A stretch of DNA of 64,000 bases from JAXMBN01 sp046349875 (GTDB lineage: Bacteria; Planctomycetota; Planctomycetia; Pirellulales; Pirellulaceae), in assembly GCA_046349875.1 (NCBI GenBank), contig JAXMBN010000004.1, positions 1-64,000 of the forward strand, read 5' to 3'. Every line of letters starts with the position of its first letter. The stretch's first letter is position 1. Positions 21,401 to 29,137 of this stretch are shown one piece after another. The notes beneath the pieces are model-generated. The model had not been told where the DNA came from and ran no database searches. It worked only from the letters and a program-made list of their open reading frames with translations. Position numbers and translations under genes: made by a program.

Positions 21401-21967
21401 ATATTCTGCATCCCACCAACTGCGGTCATGATTGAGAAAACTTGCGTGGCGAAGTCGACGAAGCAGGTCCGTCTCTTCACGCTTGAGAGCATCGTAGGCG
21501 TGAACGCGAGTACTTTCGCGATCCTTGCAAAGGCCCAGTTCTTTAGCGGCGTGCAGAAGAGACGCAATGGTTGGGCTATGAGCCCCAAAATGGATGGTTT
21601 CAAGGTGCTTTGTAGAAATGCGATTCCATTTGGGATTGCGGTAACGATATTCATCCAACCATCGTTCAGTTCGTGGAAGCGCCGGTCTGAATTCAACGCG
21701 CACTCGCTGGTGATCGGGCTCCACCGTACTCAAACGATAATGGACAACCTCATCCGCAACTTGAATGGTTCCACCACCTTCGGACGAACGACGCGGCATC
21801 AACTCCCCGCGTCCTCCTTTGGCAAGCAACTCGCGAGCTAGCTTCAGAATACTGCTCTTGCCAGATGCCCTGGGTCCACAGACGACATTTAACCCCTCGG
21901 CAAATGGCCCAAGGTGAAAATGAGTTCCATTCCCTCGACGATCCATATCCAAATGAACGACGCGCAT
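18467..21967 (-). CDS. SMC/RecN-like AAA ATPase with C-terminal helical DUF4332-like modules
   Basis: A protein of about 1166 residues. The N-terminus has an ABC-ATPase Walker A (G-P-R-A-S-G-K-S-S) like RecF/SMC proteins. The middle holds about 450 residues of charged heptad-like coiled coil. Walker B (L-P-L-F-V-D-D-A-L-E) and a switch region (L-V-L-F-T-S) follow near residue 650. The C-terminal third has two repeats of a helix-hairpin-helix unit (L-R-G-x-D-A-Q-L-L-V-[SA]-[CA]-G-I) typical of DUF4332. No canonical LSGGQ signature is evident. Start chosen at 21967 because of a strong ribosome site. A DNA-repair or chromosome role is inferred from architecture only. Confidence 0.75.
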   Translation of the reverse strand: MRVVHLDMDRRGNGTHFHLGPFAEGLNVVCGPRASGKSSILKLARELLAKGGRGELMPRRSSEGGGTIQVADEVVHYRLSTVEPDHQRVRVEFRPALPRTERWLDEYRYRNPKWNRISTKHLETIHFGAHSPTIASLLHAAKELGLCKDRESTRVHAYDALKREETDLLRRLRHASFLNHDRSWWDAEYARVQQRLRSDVSHEAPQFGAESVRLEDRIRSLQNEIERIRRTEEEISLSLQEKKRSHGFREGQPSFHPENAIAYTRRKQLEEIDSRLYNWRQTLREVREHRDRIQREADDLRLRKQFDQGDRRDARATLDSLESQLLNTRRHLEEVIANNDENRHGDRFQFQQSLPATLRSIQDDLSEVTLHLNRAETNVAAEKHTSQIEQLKRCENELNESLERLISERGLLLKQISQEYNIPLEKLSLALGDWSQCHEHPHLYQWLLSDYATDSLSADHLLHTSALYREIDQLQAELIRERQRLENALRECHDAEIQLKEYRNRHEKISFNTLTIVERDELQRRLKRAEEALAMWDQHRNWTRRLEEIQQLLKDYAVQRNEWDRALLDAANRLYREMTGSGCRRFEEEAGASPSDRPWQHVSGPTSTEWKLDRPDETHRSFLAEDWATVFAPEQTTDNHLAILCLRLAIAEALVPHVGKLPLFVDDALEGIHGSTLDRTIETLMRLGRHGQQLVLFTSDEEVASRARAHHAWVCHLSGRAYVQPIPSSAVQTRMVDWDVNQALHSYANEDDGELVWATRRPNARAIEASDSGMYRQGKQYFLSERSWVEDIPSVDRDLAAALRSVGIQDVASLLHASPAEIVSRLKVPRLTERMVRVWQAESQLMCGVPQLRGFDAQLLVSCGITSPRMLREMHPGVLLQRVEAFLSTDAGQNLLRSGSSFELSRITSWLVSAKRKWSDESNRIPSSHYDSTENPFEAGLPLQARRTDMERSQINEGVRNAERRRDEIESRRTARSKVDRQANRERRQRARLEKSPSVNTGVVRLADTGRDELDPTLDAGWKFFLDRSSPIVDAPTIGPQLAEKLKEVGITTVSQLLNATADSLANMLKIKKVDAATVQSWQKQAEMVCRIPNLRGHDAQLLVAAGISSPEKLRAMGPDEILSRVTRIASSKIGQRILRGGKAPDQSEVSDWIAWSRKSRSIAAA

Positions 21968-21975
21968 GCAAGGCA

Positions 21976-21980
21976 CCTCC
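21976..21980 (-). promoter_or_regulatory. Shine-Dalgarno site fixing the ATPase start
   Basis: On the minus strand GGAGG sits eight bases before the ATG at 21967, favouring M-R-V-V-H-L-D over the in-frame ATG at 21988, which would place the ribosome site inside the coding sequence. Confidence 0.65.
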
Positions 21981-22090
21981 CTGGCCATTGGCTAGACTCT
22001 TTCCGCTTCGAAAGCCGTTGCTAAGCAAGAAAATCTAACACATCCGGGATTCGCCGGTAAAGAGTGATTCGATTGCAATCATCCCCATAT

Positions 22091-22116
22091 CAACACTAGG
22101 TGGCTGGCACCTATTG
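22091..22116 (+). repeat. REP-like palindrome (copy 4)
   Basis: Near-consensus copy with one change in the left arm (CTAGGTGG in place of ATAGGTGG). It is followed by the same bases (GTTTCTGGCA) that follow copy 5. Confidence 0.85.
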
Positions 22117-22126
22117 GTTTCTGGCA

Positions 22127-22204
22127 GAAAACTGCGGCTAGGCGGATAGGAGAGCTTTCGGGGAATCGCCATCGAGCAACCGGCGGACTCGCCCCTGCTC
22201 CTGA
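22127..22204 (-). pseudogene. duplicated 3' end of the TPR membrane protein gene
   Basis: This 78-base block matches 22336-22413, the 3' end of the neighbouring gene, with five substitutions and no gap. On the minus strand it still reads Q-E-Q-G-R-V-R-R-L-L-D-G-D-S-P-K-A-L-L-S-A and a stop, one residue different from the real gene. It has no start and lies between palindromes, so it is a remnant of a segmental duplication. Confidence 0.8.
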
Positions 22205-22210
22205 TATCAA

Positions 22211-22233
22211 CAATAGGTGGCTGGCACCTATTG
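22211..22233 (+). repeat. REP-like palindrome (copy 5)
   Basis: Perfect consensus copy preceded by ATCAA. A half-site (CATCTATTGG) follows at about 22241-22250. Confidence 0.9.
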
Positions 22234-22274
22234 GTTTCTGGCATCTATTGGTTAGCTAGCATTTCAAGTGTCGA

Positions 22275-22297
22275 CAATAGGTGGATGGCACCTATTG
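22275..22297 (+). repeat. REP-like palindrome (copy 6)
   Basis: Perfect arms; the loop carries the A variant (GGATGG) also found in copies 7, 9 and 12. Confidence 0.9.
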
Positions 22298-22298
22298 G

Positions 22299-22320
22299 CA
22301 TAGGTGGATGGCACCTATTG
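22299..22320 (+). repeat. REP-like palindrome (copy 7)
   Basis: Direct repeat of copy 6, one base after it, with a shortened left flank. Together they form a tandem pair immediately before the duplicated gene end. Confidence 0.9.
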
Positions 22321-22346
22321 GCTATTGGCCGATTGGAAAACTGGGG

Positions 22347-22901
22347 CTAGGCGGATGGGAGAGCCTTAGGGGAATCGCCATCGAGCAACCGGCGGACTCG
22401 CCCTTGCTCCTGAAGCAACTCGCGATGCCATGGCATCGCATTGTCCAACAACAAAAGTTTCTCGATGCAATACAACGCCTGGGCGTATCGCTTGGTTCGG
22501 CGAAGAATCGAAACCATTAAAATGGCTGCTTCGACATCTTGCTTGCCCGAGGTAAAAATGCGGTGCAATGCAGCCTCAGCCTCAAAGTAGTCACCGCGAA
22601 GGTAGTGAGTCTGAGCTTCTTCAAACTGAGCCTCTCCTTCTTCTGTAACCACATTGCCTGCTTCCCAGGATTGCCAATGTCGCATCGCCCAAATCGCGGC
22701 GAAAATGCTAGCTCCAATGACAACGAACCAACAGGCTCGAAGCGTCCAAGGTCCCAACAGATCTGGCCACGCAACCGTCGCCAACCACACACCATTGAAA
22801 AGGCAGGCAAACCAAGCCGCATGTAAAAGGCCTTGAACCTCACCTCGCAGCCAGAGCTGCGGCACGCCAGGCCACAACATTGCAGCGCGACTCATCCCCA
22901 T
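22347..22901 (-). CDS. small TPR membrane protein of unknown function
   Basis: The 184 residues have two hydrophobic helices in the N-terminal 70 residues (around L-L-H-A-A-W-F-A-C-L-F and A-C-W-F-V-V-I-G-A-S-I-F). A helical C-terminal half reads as one or two TPR units (A-Q-T-H-Y-L-R-G-D-Y-F-E-A-E-A-A-L). Start uncertain: ATGs at 22901, 22895 and 22880 are in frame, none with a clear ribosome site. Its last 23 codons are duplicated downstream. I do not recognise a named family. Confidence 0.7.
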   Translation of the reverse strand: MGMSRAAMLWPGVPQLWLRGEVQGLLHAAWFACLFNGVWLATVAWPDLLGPWTLRACWFVVIGASIFAAIWAMRHWQSWEAGNVVTEEGEAQFEEAQTHYLRGDYFEAEAALHRIFTSGKQDVEAAILMVSILRRTKRYAQALYCIEKLLLLDNAMPWHRELLQEQGRVRRLLDGDSPKALPSA

Positions 22902-23109
22902 CGCGAGGCCATCCCTTTTTCACGTTCGCTGACTGCTAGCATTGAAACTCTTGGCGAGCTTCGATCCCGAGCTAACAGTGTCTATGGGGTTCTTACTTCA
23001 TTTTGGCAAAGATACAAAGGTCGATTTTCTTGAAGCCTTCGCGCCACCACCATCGACAGCCGCAGCCTCGATCCCATCCTCGTACACACCTCGATACGTT
23101 AAGACAAAT

Positions 23110-24399
23110 CTATTTGTCAAACGCTGCCTTTAACTCATCGATCACTTCGTCGGACATCGCTTGAACTGGCCCTAAAGGAGCAGCATTCAAAATGGCTTCT
23201 GCCGTTGTCTCCAATACCTCAAGCCGGTCAAAGGTATCGAGAATACTTGCCCCCAATACGAGAGCACCATCATTCTCGAGCAACGCAACAGGGTTCGCCA
23301 TCGAAATCGTGGCAGCGATGGTTTCAGGCGAAGTAAACTGCAGACCGAAGGGAATCCTTTGAATATCTCTTAGAAAAAGATAGCTCTCAGGAATTGTCCG
23401 CGCATCGAGCTCGGCACGGGTCACGCAAAAAGCCGACGCGTGTACGGGATAGGCATTGACGATCGAGTTCACTTGCGGATGCATCTGATACAAGGCACGA
23501 TGAACCGCAGTGGCACGACTTGGCTTGCCTTGAGTGAAGGCTACCCCTTGCTTCACGCGAACAAGGTCTCCAAGTTGCAACTTAGCTCGATTCGCTCGAT
23601 ACGGTGTGATCAAGAAATCATCTTCACCCATCCTTGCCGAAAAAGTCCCTTCGGTACTGATGAGTAATCGCTGTTGATATCCGCGTCGAACGAAGTTGCA
23701 CAACTGACGCCGCAATTCCTTCTCCTCAACGCTCACCTCAAGAGGCGTCGGATCGGTCGGCAACCAGTTTGTTTTTTCGGCCAAACAGAGTTGGTCTTCA
23801 GTCAAATAGTGGACCTTACCTAGCTGCCGCGCCATGATCTCGGTCTTCGCCGTGAACTCGAGCGTTTCAAATTTTTGAAACGCATTTTGCAAATGGCAAC
23901 CCGCTACGACGACACCATGATTTTCCAGCACGACACATCGAAACCCTTGCTCGAACGCACGCGCGATGTTCTGTCCAAGTTGATCGCTTCCCGGTAGTGC
24001 ATACGGAGCAAATCCCACATCACCGCATACATCAAAGGCCTGACGAAACAAATGCGTGTCCGGAACTTGTCTCGCAATACTGAATGCGACCAAGGCCACC
24101 GGATGCGCGTGAACCACAGCTCCGATGTCTGCTCCCGATTGATAGGTAGCCAAGTGAAAGGGATACTCCGACGAAGGCCGATGCTTACCTTCGACGCGTC
24201 CATCGGTCCTTACAACCACGATATCGTCACGAGTCAATTGCCCCTTATCGACACGCGCTGGTGTGATCCAGATGTCACCTTCACTCGTACGTATCGAAAG
24301 ATTGCCCCCCGAAGTCGTCGTCATTCGGAATCGATAAATCGTCTCGATCGTGGCGGCCAATTCATCGCGAGGATGCAACAATGCGTCGTACGAAAGCAT
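23110..24399 (-). CDS. two-domain class II aldolase/adducin-family protein
   Basis: Two tandem class II aldolase domains. Domain 1 keeps the metal site (H-A-H-P and E-N-H-G) and the acidic residue in S-S-E-Y-P-F-H, so it could act as an L-fuculose-phosphate-type aldolase or a related lyase on a sugar phosphate. Domain 2 has lost these positions (N-A-Y-P instead of H-x-H, E-N-D-G instead of E-N-H-G) and is probably non-catalytic. The reading frame extends to a TTG at 24429, but the ATG at 24399 (M-L-S-Y-D-A-L) is a better start. Substrate cannot be assigned. Confidence 0.8.
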   Translation of the reverse strand: MLSYDALLHPRDELAATIETIYRFRMTTTSGGNLSIRTSEGDIWITPARVDKGQLTRDDIVVVRTDGRVEGKHRPSSEYPFHLATYQSGADIGAVVHAHPVALVAFSIARQVPDTHLFRQAFDVCGDVGFAPYALPGSDQLGQNIARAFEQGFRCVVLENHGVVVAGCHLQNAFQKFETLEFTAKTEIMARQLGKVHYLTEDQLCLAEKTNWLPTDPTPLEVSVEEKELRRQLCNFVRRGYQQRLLISTEGTFSARMGEDDFLITPYRANRAKLQLGDLVRVKQGVAFTQGKPSRATAVHRALYQMHPQVNSIVNAYPVHASAFCVTRAELDARTIPESYLFLRDIQRIPFGLQFTSPETIAATISMANPVALLENDGALVLGASILDTFDRLEVLETTAEAILNAAPLGPVQAMSDEVIDELKAAFDK

Positions 24400-24452
24400 A
24401 GATGGTCTTCTAGTTAACGAGAGGTTCAAAGTTCATGACTGGCTGCAGGCCG

Positions 24453-25889
24453 TTAGAACGCAGCCCGCTGAGATTGAAATTCGCGAAGGATCGATCGTAA
24501 TGGATCTTCGCTTGGAAGTTTTTTCTTTTCCAAAAGTTCTTGATCGATCTTGCGAACAGCGCCAGGATTTTTCGCATCTTTCGCCATCTGATAAAGGTCC
24601 AAGGACCCTTGCTCAGGCAATGCATCTCCAGGAGGGATCAAAAACCAACCCAAACTCTTCGGTTGATAGTTGATGTCTTCAATCGGATTGGGACTCTTGC
24701 CCGTCCGATCGATGGCGATCGACTGCAGAATCTCATCGTAGACGCTGATGTCATAGTAGATCGTGGGTGGAACCGGAATGGTAAACTCTTGTCGATTCCA
24801 AAGACCGTTGGGGGCAAGGTACTCATGCGTTTCTACAATCGTCGCACCCGCATCACGATCCAGCATCACTTGGTGACGTTGCCCAGCGGGGATGCGAATC
24901 GTCTCCACCTGCCCCGAAGCGCGCACATCGGCCAAGAGGACAAAGATTGCATCCGAATGGGAATTGACGAAATCGATCCTCGCTGGAGGTAGAGGCGTGT
25001 TGGGGACGACCCGTGTTGATACCGATTTGAAGGCGGGCGCCAACGCTATGTTGGGATAAACAGGGTACCAGTACTGATAGGATGCCATTGAGATCGGCAG
25101 AAGCATCATCTGTCCGTTTTGGTTTGAGAGTGCATATCCAGGGAACATTACGCTTTCAAGCAGGTAGGCTCCAGCAGCTTGAGGACTCGAATACCATCGC
25201 CACAACTGCGCAGCCTCATTCCCGATGGCTCGAATAGAAAGTCGTTTTGTTCGCGGATCGCATCGCAATGCCACTAACTGGTTTCCCTGCATGGCTTGAA
25301 ATCGCACCAGACCATTTCCCACTGGCACCATCGTCCAATCGATTGCATTTCGAGCCCCTAGCCCCATCAGACTGAGCTCGCCATCGGCCATTGCGCTCAG
25401 GAATTGCTGGCGGTCAGCGCGGGACGCCAAGCGGATCGGAACTGGTTTGAGATGATCGAAATCCAGAGGGTCGTCATCGATTTTGGGAAGTGGTAACGTT
25501 TGCGTGGGATCGGCCAATGGAACGATCGTCATTTGACTTTCGCGGTATCGAATCTGGCCACCCGCTTCGGGAGTTCCAATCTGCATCTTGCCGTGATTGG
25601 CTACGGGCCATCGAATGACTTGCCTCGCCGCACGACTGGTATATCCGAGCCATAGTCCATCCGCCGAATCCATTCTCTTATCGCGAACGTATCGGCTCAC
25701 ACCACCCACACTATCGCGAATCATCAACTCTTGATCGCTTCGTTCAGCTTTTGAGGACTCGGCCCCATTCGGTACGACTAAGTGATATTTCTCTTGTCCG
25801 ATCGCTGAAGTACAGAATGCTCCGACGAGAAGAAGTAAACTGAAGCCTACCGAGCTGCCCCACCATCGCCATTTCATCTTGCGCATCAT
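24453..25889 (-). CDS. secreted protein with possible ricin-type beta-trefoil, unknown function
   Basis: The start is one of two adjacent ATGs (25889, 25886) behind a strong AGGAGG site. A signal peptide follows (W-W-G-S-S-V-G-F-S-L-L-L-L-V-G-A-F-C, cleavage near I-G-Q). A central stretch (V-R-F-Q-A-M-Q-G-N-Q-L-V-A-L-R ... A-A-Q-L-W-R-W-Y) resembles a ricin-B-like repeat with the Q-x-W signature, but this is weak. The C-terminal part contains a segment rich in beta strands and charged residues. It lies downstream of the ExbBD operon with a gap of about 165 bases; co-expression is possible but not shown. Confidence 0.6.
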   Translation of the reverse strand: MMRKMKWRWWGSSVGFSLLLLVGAFCTSAIGQEKYHLVVPNGAESSKAERSDQELMIRDSVGGVSRYVRDKRMDSADGLWLGYTSRAARQVIRWPVANHGKMQIGTPEAGGQIRYRESQMTIVPLADPTQTLPLPKIDDDPLDFDHLKPVPIRLASRADRQQFLSAMADGELSLMGLGARNAIDWTMVPVGNGLVRFQAMQGNQLVALRCDPRTKRLSIRAIGNEAAQLWRWYSSPQAAGAYLLESVMFPGYALSNQNGQMMLLPISMASYQYWYPVYPNIALAPAFKSVSTRVVPNTPLPPARIDFVNSHSDAIFVLLADVRASGQVETIRIPAGQRHQVMLDRDAGATIVETHEYLAPNGLWNRQEFTIPVPPTIYYDISVYDEILQSIAIDRTGKSPNPIEDINYQPKSLGWFLIPPGDALPEQGSLDLYQMAKDAKNPGAVRKIDQELLEKKKLPSEDPLRSILREFQSQRAAF

Positions 25890-26053
25890 GGTAACCTCCT
25901 GTGCATTGAACGTAGACAAGAAACCACCTAGTCCATGAACTCAGGAATCGTGAATGGAGAAGGCGCGAACCTCAGTGCAGGAACAGGGCAAGGATCTACA
26001 ACCTTCAGTGTAGGGTATTCGATTCCTAACCACAAACGATTCCAGCGCCTGCG

Positions 26054-26962
26054 TCAAGATATCCCATCATCACCGTTTGATGGGTCCCTGCTTGAAGAAG
26101 GATGAGTAGGCGGTTCATCTTGAAGGGGGAAACGCACGGTATTTGATTCATCACCGGAATCATCAAAGGTAGGCAATGGGCGTCTTTTGTACATGGACCG
26201 CGATCGCGTCGTTTTTGAAAACCCACGAACCTGCAGTACGACTCGCAACATTACCATGGCGCCTACGCCCATCACGACGTACATAGGCCAATTCCCGAAG
26301 TCGGAATCTTTCTTGGGTGGTTCGCGAGTCCAATCGATTTTGCCCAACAACAAGGGTGCCACCAAAGGCTTGGCGTTGGGAGCAGCATCACCTGGTTGAT
26401 ACGCCTGTAACTTCAAGAAATATCCGACCAGAGTCACCTTTTCTTGGACGTCACCACTGCGAGGAAACCCCTCTGGCAAGTCGGCGGTTACAGCGCAGTA
26501 CATCCACGCTTTTGCCTCATCCGTCCATCCCCAAAGTTCGTAAAGTTCCTTTGCACCGATCCGGTTTTCATTCTCGACGGGATAGGAAATAACCCTTCGA
26601 ACATGCAATGTCAACTTGACCAGTTCGCCACGATGCTTACTTGCCGCCGTGTAGAAATCGTTGAACCTTGGGTTCGGCCGCGCCGTTTCTAGCAACGATG
26701 ATAGAGACTGCTTCTGCGCCTTCTCTAACAAGCCCCAGTAAGCAGGCATCTCGCGCTTGTGAATGCTGTAAGTATTGTCGCTCACCAACTGCAGCAATTC
26801 TTCGAGTCGCTCTTCTTGAGAAGCCTCTGTGCGCGTTGCTGCTGTTGGATCATCGGACGCTTTTGCAGCAGGAGTTGAGTCCTGCCCATTCACTGGAAGC
26901 GACATTGCCAAGAAGGCGAGCCCGACACCTAACCACCACGCCGGCACTCGAAGCTTCATCAT
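26054..26962 (-). CDS. membrane protein coupled to the ExbB/ExbD operon, unknown function
   Basis: The 302 residues begin with a signal peptide (W-W-L-G-V-G-L-A-F-L-A-M-S-L-P-V-N-G-Q). A predicted extracytoplasmic domain of about 190 residues follows, then one membrane helix (M-Y-V-V-M-G-V-G-A-M-V-M-L-R-V-V-L) and a basic cytoplasmic tail rich in Ser/Pro. The ATG overlaps the upstream exbD stop by four bases (ATGA), so translation is probably coupled. The position suggests a partner of the ExbBD motor. I do not recognise a named domain. Confidence 0.7.
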   Translation of the reverse strand: MMKLRVPAWWLGVGLAFLAMSLPVNGQDSTPAAKASDDPTAATRTEASQEERLEELLQLVSDNTYSIHKREMPAYWGLLEKAQKQSLSSLLETARPNPRFNDFYTAASKHRGELVKLTLHVRRVISYPVENENRIGAKELYELWGWTDEAKAWMYCAVTADLPEGFPRSGDVQEKVTLVGYFLKLQAYQPGDAAPNAKPLVAPLLLGKIDWTREPPKKDSDFGNWPMYVVMGVGAMVMLRVVLQVRGFSKTTRSRSMYKRRPLPTFDDSGDESNTVRFPLQDEPPTHPSSSRDPSNGDDGIS

Positions 26963-27468
26963 CGTACCTGCAATGTCCCAAGTGAAATGTTGGTCATGGG
27001 CTCGCCACTAGGCAGCGTCTGATGCGAACAGATATCGAGCACCTGCATCATTCGCTCGTAATTGAGATCATTGGCAACCTGAAGAGCGATTCCATCGAAC
27101 GATGAACCCGCCAAAAGCTCCTTGAGCGTTGCCTGCAAATCCACAACGAGCTGTTGTGAATTGCCTCCTCCATCAATCATCCGCGAGCCAACTTCAACGC
27201 CGGACAGTTCCCCTTCAGGCGTCGAGAAGACGTTGATCGTCAACTGCAAGCCAAACATATCATCTTGATTTTCTTTGAGCTGCGTTCCTACGCTGGACGT
27301 CGCCGGCTTGTCGGGCATTCTCAATGAGATCTGCGATTCGATGGGCGATGGTTTAAACGTAAGAATAAAAAAGGCAAGCAACTGGAACGCCATATCAAGC
27401 ATGGCGGCCATGTTGAGCTCGACTTCTGCAGGTGTGTCTCTTCTTCGTTTATATCGACGACGGCTCAT
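26959..27468 (-). CDS. ExbD/TolR family biopolymer transport protein (second copy)
   Basis: The 169 residues have the ExbD layout: a short basic cytoplasmic N-terminus, one membrane helix (M-A-A-M-L-D-M-A-F-Q-L-L-A-F-F-I-L-T-F) with the conserved motor Asp in M-L-D, and a periplasmic domain. It starts six bases after the first exbD, which it resembles only in the membrane part, so the two may form a heteromeric stator partner. Confidence 0.85.
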   Translation of the reverse strand: MSRRRYKRRRDTPAEVELNMAAMLDMAFQLLAFFILTFKPSPIESQISLRMPDKPATSSVGTQLKENQDDMFGLQLTINVFSTPEGELSGVEVGSRMIDGGGNSQQLVVDLQATLKELLAGSSFDGIALQVANDLNYERMMQVLDICSHQTLPSGEPMTNISLGTLQVR

Positions 27469-27474
27469 AATCGA

Positions 27475-27921
27475 CTACTTCGCTCCACCTCGCAGAACCA
27501 TGAAGTCGAAACGATCCAGCCCATTGGACCGACAAGCATTGACGACTCGCATCAAGAACTCGCAGCGCAAGGTTCGATCGGCACGAATCACTACCGTCAC
27601 TCCTTGTTCTTTGTCGGCATCGCTCGTCAACTTGCTTTTCAAGTATTTGGACTCGACACCAATGTAGCCCTCGATGTTGGATTGTTCTTTCCCTTGCACG
27701 AACATCCGACCACCGCTTCGAAGGTTCAATATCAGAAGCCCACCCAAAGTTGTATCCTCTGCAGGTGCAGCAGAGCCAACGACGGGCAATACCAACTGCT
27801 TGTCGAAGTCGGTTGTTTTGAAACTGATCACCAACATAAAAAAGGTGATCAACTGGAAAACCATGTCCAGAATAGGTGTGAGATTGGGCTCGGCCCGATC
27901 CGGAGAATGAGAGCCTGACAT
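27475..27921 (-). CDS. ExbD/TolR family biopolymer transport protein (first copy)
   Basis: The 148 residues have the L-T-P-I-L-D-M-V-F-Q-L-I-T-F-F-M-L-V membrane helix with the proton-path Asp, followed by a periplasmic domain with the T-V-V-I-R-A-D motif common in ExbD. A strong GAAGGAAGG site precedes the ATG. It works with the MotA/TolQ/ExbB protein 34 bases upstream to convert proton-motive force into mechanical work at the envelope. Confidence 0.9.
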   Translation of the reverse strand: MSGSHSPDRAEPNLTPILDMVFQLITFFMLVISFKTTDFDKQLVLPVVGSAAPAEDTTLGGLLILNLRSGGRMFVQGKEQSNIEGYIGVESKYLKSKLTSDADKEQGVTVVIRADRTLRCEFLMRVVNACRSNGLDRFDFMVLRGGAK

Positions 27922-27955
27922 GATGTTGGCCTTCCTTCAAAATCGAGGTGCTACA

Positions 27956-28753
27956 TCACGAGGCCTGTGGTTTCGAAACGGGAGTTCGCGGACGTTTCAG
28001 CATGCGTACCACCGATCGAAAATAATCGTCGGCAAGCATGGTGGTTTCCACCGAAATCTTGGCGATTTGATTACGGAAAAATGCATAAAAGAAAATCGCC
28101 GGGATACTCAAGAACACCCCTTCAAACGTCAACACCAGCGCTTCCGAAATCCCTTCAGCCACTTTGCTCGCTTCCAAATTCTTACCGCTGATTGCGATGG
28201 CCATGAACGAACCAATCATCCCTTTGAGCGTTCCGAGCAAACCGATCATCGGTCCCAGCGTTCCGATGGTCGCTAAAACGCTAATCTTCTTTTCCATGTT
28301 GACCGTGCAAGCATCTGCCGTACGTTCGAGTTTTTCGCGCCCTTCATCAACGCTATATTCGAGTTCCGTTAGACCTGCGTGGAGTGAACGAGAAAAAAAC
28401 GATTCGTCTTCTTCAACCAGCTTCATCAAGTCTTTGGCATTGCCTTCTTGGATCAGTCGATCGCACTCTTCAACGATCTCAGGCGGAGCGGCGATGGCAG
28501 GTCGTAGCTCCAAGAACTGTTGCACGACGACGGCAACGAAGTAGAAGGATATGGCCAGAATGACGACGCCAATCCATCCGGATACTCGGATTAACCAACC
28601 CAACATGTTGGCCGCACTGGCGGTTTCTTCAACGGGAGCAGCTGCCGCATTTTCCTGAGCCCAAGCCATCGAAGGGCAAAGTCCCACGACGAGGAAGACT
28701 CCCAGAAACAACGCCGCGACCAACACCAATTGGAGGGGAGCAAATCGATTCAT
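27956..28753 (-). CDS. MotA/TolQ/ExbB proton channel family protein
   Basis: Start at 28753 (M-N-R-F-A-P-L) because AAAGGA precedes it; the frame extends to 28831 without a ribosome site. A cleavable signal peptide (ending A-W-A-Q) comes before the first ExbB helix. Three further membrane helices follow, with the conserved L-A-T-I-G-T-L-G-P-M-I-G-L-L-G-T-L-K-G-M pattern and E-G-I-S-E-A-L-V-L-T. First gene of a four-gene operon with two exbD copies and a membrane protein. Confidence 0.92.
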   Translation of the reverse strand: MNRFAPLQLVLVAALFLGVFLVVGLCPSMAWAQENAAAAPVEETASAANMLGWLIRVSGWIGVVILAISFYFVAVVVQQFLELRPAIAAPPEIVEECDRLIQEGNAKDLMKLVEEDESFFSRSLHAGLTELEYSVDEGREKLERTADACTVNMEKKISVLATIGTLGPMIGLLGTLKGMIGSFMAIAISGKNLEASKVAEGISEALVLTFEGVFLSIPAIFFYAFFRNQIAKISVETTMLADDYFRSVVRMLKRPRTPVSKPQAS

Positions 28754-29137
28754 GCGGAATTCCTTTAAATCCCATCGAAGAGAAGCAGATGGAGGGAAAA
28801 GAAGATCGAGAAGGCTGCAAGTCTCCAGCAATCTTACCTCAAAACGCTAATCCTAGCAAAAAAGGAGCACGCATGCTGTTCGGTGGTAGTCTCTGTGGCA
28901 TTTGCAGGTGGAATTCGTTGGAACAGGCGTCAAAGTCGTCCTAAACGACCTCGATCGGAGTCCGGATTTTGGCTCGCTCGCAACTTCTCCTCCATCAGAG
29001 CCAACGATGTTGGAGGGTGAATGCAGTCATTAACTCGATCTTAATAGGTCGTTCGCAGTTTCCTCATTTGAGCTCCTTAACATGCTCATCATGTCCTTTT
29101 GAATGAGACTTTGTTTTAGCTGGATTAGGAGTTGTGG
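28754..29137. other. 384-base divergent promoter region
   Basis: Separates the ExbB operon (minus) from the DUF1559 gene (plus). It contains a weak interrupted hairpin (CCTCCA at 28989-28994 pairing with TGGAGG at 29011-29016) and a possible 23-codon open reading frame with a good ribosome site at 28873. No promoter boxes stand out. Confidence 0.5.
28873..28944 (+). CDS. possible 23-residue small protein
   Basis: An ATG five bases after AAGGAG opens a 23-codon frame (M-L-F-G-G-S-L-C-G-I-C-R-W-N) ending in TAA. The ribosome site is well placed, but there is no homology or codon evidence, and a frame this short can arise by chance. Confidence 0.2.
   Translation: MLFGGSLCGICRWNSLEQASKSS

Larger units (their letters stand above)
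21989..22346. other. 358-base gap filled with palindromes and a duplicated gene end
   Basis: Holds the ATPase leader, four REP-like palindromes (22091, 22211, 22275, 22299), one half-site near 22241, and a 78-base copy of the 3' end of the neighbouring TPR gene at 22127-22204. No intact gene is seen. Confidence 0.7.
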
